Part shown: positions 32,492-35,340 of the stretch, one piece after another | Layout of the letters: every line of letters begins with the position of its first letter | How positions within the stretch are numbered: position 1 is the stretch's first letter | Assembly (NCBI RefSeq): GCF_002366715.1 | Contig: NZ_DFBS01000006.1 | Coordinates: 52,603-87,942, forward strand | Direction of reading: 5' to 3' | Length of the DNA stretch: 35,340 nt | Source of the DNA: Halomonas sp. UBA3074 | Lineage (GTDB): Bacteria > Pseudomonadota > Gammaproteobacteria > Pseudomonadales > Halomonadaceae | The notes under the pieces: model-generated | Told to the model about the DNA's origin: nothing | Seen by the model: only the letters and a program-made list of their open reading frames with translations | The model's database searches: none | Made by a program: the position numbers and the translations under genes

Positions 32492-33457
32492 TTAGCGCAA
32501 GTAATCGGGGATATCGAGAACGCCGTGGTCACGAAAATCGCTAAGACGTTCTTGAACCTTGGCTTCAGAGCCGGCCAAGTGAGCAGAGAGCGCTTGGCTG
32601 GCTTGCTGACCCTCTTTATGACGCATTTTTTCGAAGATTTTAAGATGATCATGAAAGAACGGATCTTTGTCTGGCAGTGCCATGCTTGAGCCCAGCAGGT
32701 GCTTGCTCATCAACAGGACAGGGTGCGTGCGCCTTAGCATGTCGAAGATTTCTTGATTACCTCCCATACTCACCGTTGTGTAGTGCAGATCGCTTTCAAG
32801 TTCATCCAGTGTCGCGCCTGCGACGTTAGGATATTTCGCTGCCGTCTGTTCTAACTTCTCAATGAACTGGGAGATTTGTTGCTCAGGCATACTCTGCGTA
32901 GCCCTGGCAATCATAAAGGGCTCCAACTGCCTACGCGCTTCATAAAGATTATGCAGTCGATCATTGTCCAGCGGCACAATGGACCAACTGGTGTACTTCA
33001 CTTTTTCCACCACCCCAATGGACTGCAGATAGAGTAAAATGCGATGCGTAATCGTACGGCTGACACTGTACTTTCTAGCCAGCTGGAGCTCGTTGAGTTC
33101 GAACCTGCCCTTCATCGAACTCAAGACAACATCATGTTCAACAACATCGGCTATAGCGCGCCATGTATCCGTGCGCTCAATCTTGGCATCCTCGCCCAAC
33201 GCACTGAAATCGGCCGTGGTTAGATTCCGCCTGATAGGCTCACCAGGCGTAGCCCCCACCAAATAGCCACGGCCATCGAAACGGCAAATTAACTGTTCAT
33301 CATGCAATCGACCTAATGTCTGACGAACAGGCGAGCGGCTCATACCGAATATCTTTGCAATATTGCCTTCGAGCAACACTAAGCCTGTCTCAAGGTGGCC
33401 ACTGTTAATTCTTCGCTTAAGCGCCTCATAAAGCTGGTCTTTCAACGACTGCGACAT
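32492..33457 (-). CDS. GntR/FCD regulator with two winged-helix domains
   Basis: Transcription factor of 321 aa, long for a GntR/FCD protein (usually 220-250). Residues 1-70 are a standard GntR winged helix (NIAKIFGMSRSPVRQTLGRL with wing FDGRGYLVG). Residues about 97-163 form a second winged-helix-like unit (ELQLARKYSVSRTITHRILLYL, then IGVVEKVKYTSWSIV). Residues 165-310 are an FCD ligand domain with probable metal ligands E221/H225, H271 and H293. It lies 46 nt downstream of the dehydratase in one operon. It is the obvious candidate to bind the 29-bp element at both promoters. Confidence 0.87.
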   Translation of the reverse strand: MSQSLKDQLYEALKRRINSGHLETGLVLLEGNIAKIFGMSRSPVRQTLGRLHDEQLICRFDGRGYLVGATPGEPIRRNLTTADFSALGEDAKIERTDTWRAIADVVEHDVVLSSMKGRFELNELQLARKYSVSRTITHRILLYLQSIGVVEKVKYTSWSIVPLDNDRLHNLYEARRQLEPFMIARATQSMPEQQISQFIEKLEQTAAKYPNVAGATLDELESDLHYTTVSMGGNQEIFDMLRRTHPVLLMSKHLLGSSMALPDKDPFFHDHLKIFEKMRHKEGQQASQALSAHLAGSEAKVQERLSDFRDHGVLDIPDYLR

Positions 33458-33503
33458 TCAAGTCACTCATTACATAGGTGTTAGTTAAGGGCTTATAGGG
33501 CGG

Positions 33504-35033
33504 TTAAGTAACGGCACCCACCATCCACGGCACAAACTCATTGTTACCATAACCCAACGATTCACTGGCACTCTGCTCGCCTGAGGCAATCGCAATGATC
33601 TTCTCAAAAATATGCTCGCCCACTTCTTCAACCGTGGCGGTACCATCCACGATAGTGCCACAGTTAATATCCATATCTTCGAGAATGCTTTCGTACATCT
33701 GCGTATTGGTGGCTAGCTTGATACACGGCGCTGGCTTAAATCCAGAAACCGAACCACGCCCCGTGGTAAAGCACACGACCGTTGCGCCTGAAGCAATCTG
33801 GCCCGTGACAGATACCGGATCATAGCCGGGGCTGTCCATAAAATTAAAACCTGGCTCTTTCAACGGTTGTGCGTACTCAAGCACGTCATTAAGACTCGAC
33901 GTACCACTCTTAGCGACGGCGCCCAGCGATTTTTCAAGAATGGTGGACAGCCCCCCTGCTTTATTTCCCGGCGAAGGGTTATTGTTTAATTCTGCCCCAT
34001 TGATTTGTGTGTAGTGTTTCCACCACTCGATCCTTTCGAGTAGCTTACGCGCCACGTCTTCATTGATGGCTCTATCGAGCAGCAAATGCTCAGCGCCATA
34101 GATTTCAGGCGTTTCACTCAATATAACGCTGCCGCCATGCTGGACGATGAGATCAGCCGCATGACCCAGGGCGGGGTTGGCAGTAATGCCAGAATAGCCA
34201 TCTGACCCACCACACTGCAGTGCCACGGTTAGGTGGCTCAGTGGAGCTGGACGCCTCTCGGCATGACGGTAGTCATTCGACATTTGACGAATTTTTTCTG
34301 ACGCTTTTTCAATACTGGCTCGGGTACCACCCGCGCTCTGAATGTTGAAATAGAATATTCTTGATGTATCCGTCAGGCCGTATTTTTCAACCAGTTGCTT
34401 AACTTGATTCGCTTCGCAACCTAAACCGATAATGAGCACAAAAGCAAAATTCGGGTTGATCGCATAGCCATTCAAGACCCGCTCCAGGAAAGCAAATCCC
34501 TCAGAATCCGTATTCATTGCGCAGCCTGAACCATGCGTCACCGGCACGACGCCATCAAACCCCAGCGCCTCAAACTCGCCGCTTGCATTGAGACGCTCTG
34601 CAACGACTTTCGAGACGGTGGCCGAACAGTTCACGGTGGAAAGAATGCCGATATAGTTGCGGGTACCTACTTGTCCATTTGCGCGATGGTAGCCGTTAAA
34701 GGTGCGCTGGTTCTCAATCACCTCTGATCTTGGTGCTGGCTTGAAATGCTCAAGTGATGTGTCACGTTCTAACATAACAATATTGTGCGTATGAACATGC
34801 TCACCGGCTTCAATTCGGCGCGTTGCCAACCCAATAATCTGACCATATTTGAAGATGGGCTGCTCTGGTTTAATGTCTGTTAACGCAACTTTATGGCCAG
34901 CATCAATGTTCTCATGGGCAGTGTGGTGTCCATCGTCGATGGGATACCCCTTCGGAACAGCCCTACTCGCCACGCCCACATTGTCATGAAGATTCAGCCT
35001 GATAACCGCAGGTACACTATTGATAAGCTCCAT
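33504..35033 (-). CDS. GarD/UxaA-family sugar-acid dehydratase (altronate/galactarate dehydratase family)
   Basis: The 509-aa product joins an N-terminal SAF domain (about 12-95, IRLNLHDNVGVA and GEHVHTHN) to the UxaA/GarD catalytic region. It shows GYHRANGQVGTRN, IGLGCEANQ, QCGGSDGYSGITANPALG, NPSPGNKAGG, TTGRGSVSGFKPAP and MDINCGTI. By memory it is nearer to GarD and to the broad 'altronate dehydratase family' than to E. coli UxaA. Members eliminate water from aldonates and aldarates, and the related two-subunit SuyAB removes sulfite from sulfolactate, so the substrate is open. ATG 35033 follows GGGAG at 7 nt. It leads the unit with the GntR gene. Confidence 0.88.
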   Translation of the reverse strand: MELINSVPAVIRLNLHDNVGVASRAVPKGYPIDDGHHTAHENIDAGHKVALTDIKPEQPIFKYGQIIGLATRRIEAGEHVHTHNIVMLERDTSLEHFKPAPRSEVIENQRTFNGYHRANGQVGTRNYIGILSTVNCSATVSKVVAERLNASGEFEALGFDGVVPVTHGSGCAMNTDSEGFAFLERVLNGYAINPNFAFVLIIGLGCEANQVKQLVEKYGLTDTSRIFYFNIQSAGGTRASIEKASEKIRQMSNDYRHAERRPAPLSHLTVALQCGGSDGYSGITANPALGHAADLIVQHGGSVILSETPEIYGAEHLLLDRAINEDVARKLLERIEWWKHYTQINGAELNNNPSPGNKAGGLSTILEKSLGAVAKSGTSSLNDVLEYAQPLKEPGFNFMDSPGYDPVSVTGQIASGATVVCFTTGRGSVSGFKPAPCIKLATNTQMYESILEDMDINCGTIVDGTATVEEVGEHIFEKIIAIASGEQSASESLGYGNNEFVPWMVGAVT

Positions 35034-35340
35034 TATTTTCTCCCTAGCCATCTCTTAGTTTGTAATTGACTCAGTGCCTCGCCATCAGTCCTTCATCAGT
35101 GCGTTTAGAATTTTTGTAATGAGCATATTATACTATCGTCGAATTAATGATCATTGTGTGCAATATTCAATAGAAGTCAGTTTACTTTCTCTCCAAGCAC
35201 ATGTCGATAGCTATAAAAGCAAGAAACCAAGCTGGCTAATCAGTATGAGAATTACGAAAAGCCTATGCTGCCGGGAGGACAGCGCAAGCGTTTGAGGAGA
35301 TTGGCCGGTCAGAAAGCCTGAATTCATAGAATAACTGCAG
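35034..35340. other. 307-bp upstream region of the dehydratase gene
   Basis: No gene supported up to the window edge. It holds the leader of the dehydratase transcript, a consensus -10 (35127-35132, minus strand) and the shared 29-bp element (35141-35169). Beyond about 35170 I see nothing interpretable. Confidence 0.6.
35127..35169 (-). promoter_or_regulatory. dehydratase promoter (-10) with shared 29-bp element, copy 2
   Basis: On the minus strand a perfect -10 TATAAT lies at 35132-35127. Eight bp upstream begins the 29-bp element (35169-35141) with core ATTGCACACAAT and the tail GATCATTAATTC, 24/29 identical to the tctC copy. The element covers the -35 position, where only a poor hexamer (AATGAT) is found, so either repression or activator dependence is possible. 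Confidence 0.65.

Noticed and set aside
33504..35033. Naming the dehydratase SuyAB (sulfolactate sulfo-lyase) and the island a sulfolactate pathway
   Set aside because: SuyAB is normally two separate subunits, while this is one chain closer in memory to GarD. No adjacent sulfite-handling gene was found. Kept only as a hypothesis.
35074..35295. 73-aa open frame on the plus strand at the right edge
   Set aside because: No convincing ribosome-binding site, Cys/Ser-rich non-family sequence, and it overlaps the dehydratase promoter and operator.
1..35340. Mobile elements, CRISPR arrays, toxin-antitoxin or phage-defence genes
   Set aside because: No transposase, integrase, spaced repeats or defence-type domains are visible in any supported frame. 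The tRNA cluster at the left edge shows no adjacent integrase or att duplication.

Overview
The window looks like a piece of chromosome from a halomonad-type gammaproteobacterium (Halomonas/Vreelandella/Chromohalobacter group). This is inferred from the mix of proteins: RegB/RegA redox sensing, a YihG-type acyltransferase, a split glycine-cleavage locus next to an AGCS symporter, 3-hydroxybutyrate/CoA-transferase genes, and a tripartite tricarboxylate (TTT) transporter. I see no insertion sequence, phage gene, CRISPR array or integrase. Most of the window reads as ordinary core chromosome.

Region 1 (1-3351): three tRNA genes on the minus strand (Pro-UGG, Arg-UCU, His-GUG, the last cut by the window edge) with a clear sigma70 promoter. 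Then folD and mtnN on the plus strand and pyrC convergent on the minus strand. Region 2 (3543-8454): a small membrane protein, the regB-regA two-component pair, bdhA (3-hydroxybutyrate dehydrogenase), a HybE-like protein with no hydrogenase in sight, grxA, and a DUF1338-like protein. Region 3 (8524-12936): scoA-scoB CoA-transferase with a divergent LysR regulator and a candidate operator, then a yihG-type acyltransferase overlapping a LysM/degenerate-M23 lipoprotein. Region 4 (13045-19449): glycine catabolism. gcvT and an AGCS symporter run left, gcvH-gcvP run right, and the 398-bp divergent control region holds two perfect palindromes. Region 5 (19511-24015): a LysR regulator, ppnN, a TauE/SafE permease, a 66-aa acidic protein and a lipoprotein.

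Region 6 (24297-35033) is the accessory and most interesting part: a catabolic island for an unidentified small hydroxy acid. Three transcription units are proposed. One is Fe-alcohol dehydrogenase plus an SDR lacking the canonical catalytic Tyr and Lys (leftward). The second is tctC-tctB-tctA, an Ldh/MDH2-type dehydrogenase and a tartronate-semialdehyde-reductase-like enzyme (rightward). The third is a GarD/UxaA-family dehydratase plus a GntR/FCD regulator that appears to carry two winged-helix domains (leftward). A second beta-hydroxyacid dehydrogenase with an altered substrate motif stands at the left edge. A 29-bp element (24/29 identical, same orientation to its gene) sits at both the tctC and the dehydratase promoters and contains an ATTG-N4-CAAT core typical of GntR operators. 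This ties the transporter and dehydratase units into one regulon. The substrate cannot be fixed from sequence: aldarate/aldonate-like sugar acids and C3 sulfo-hydroxy acids are the two ideas I would test.
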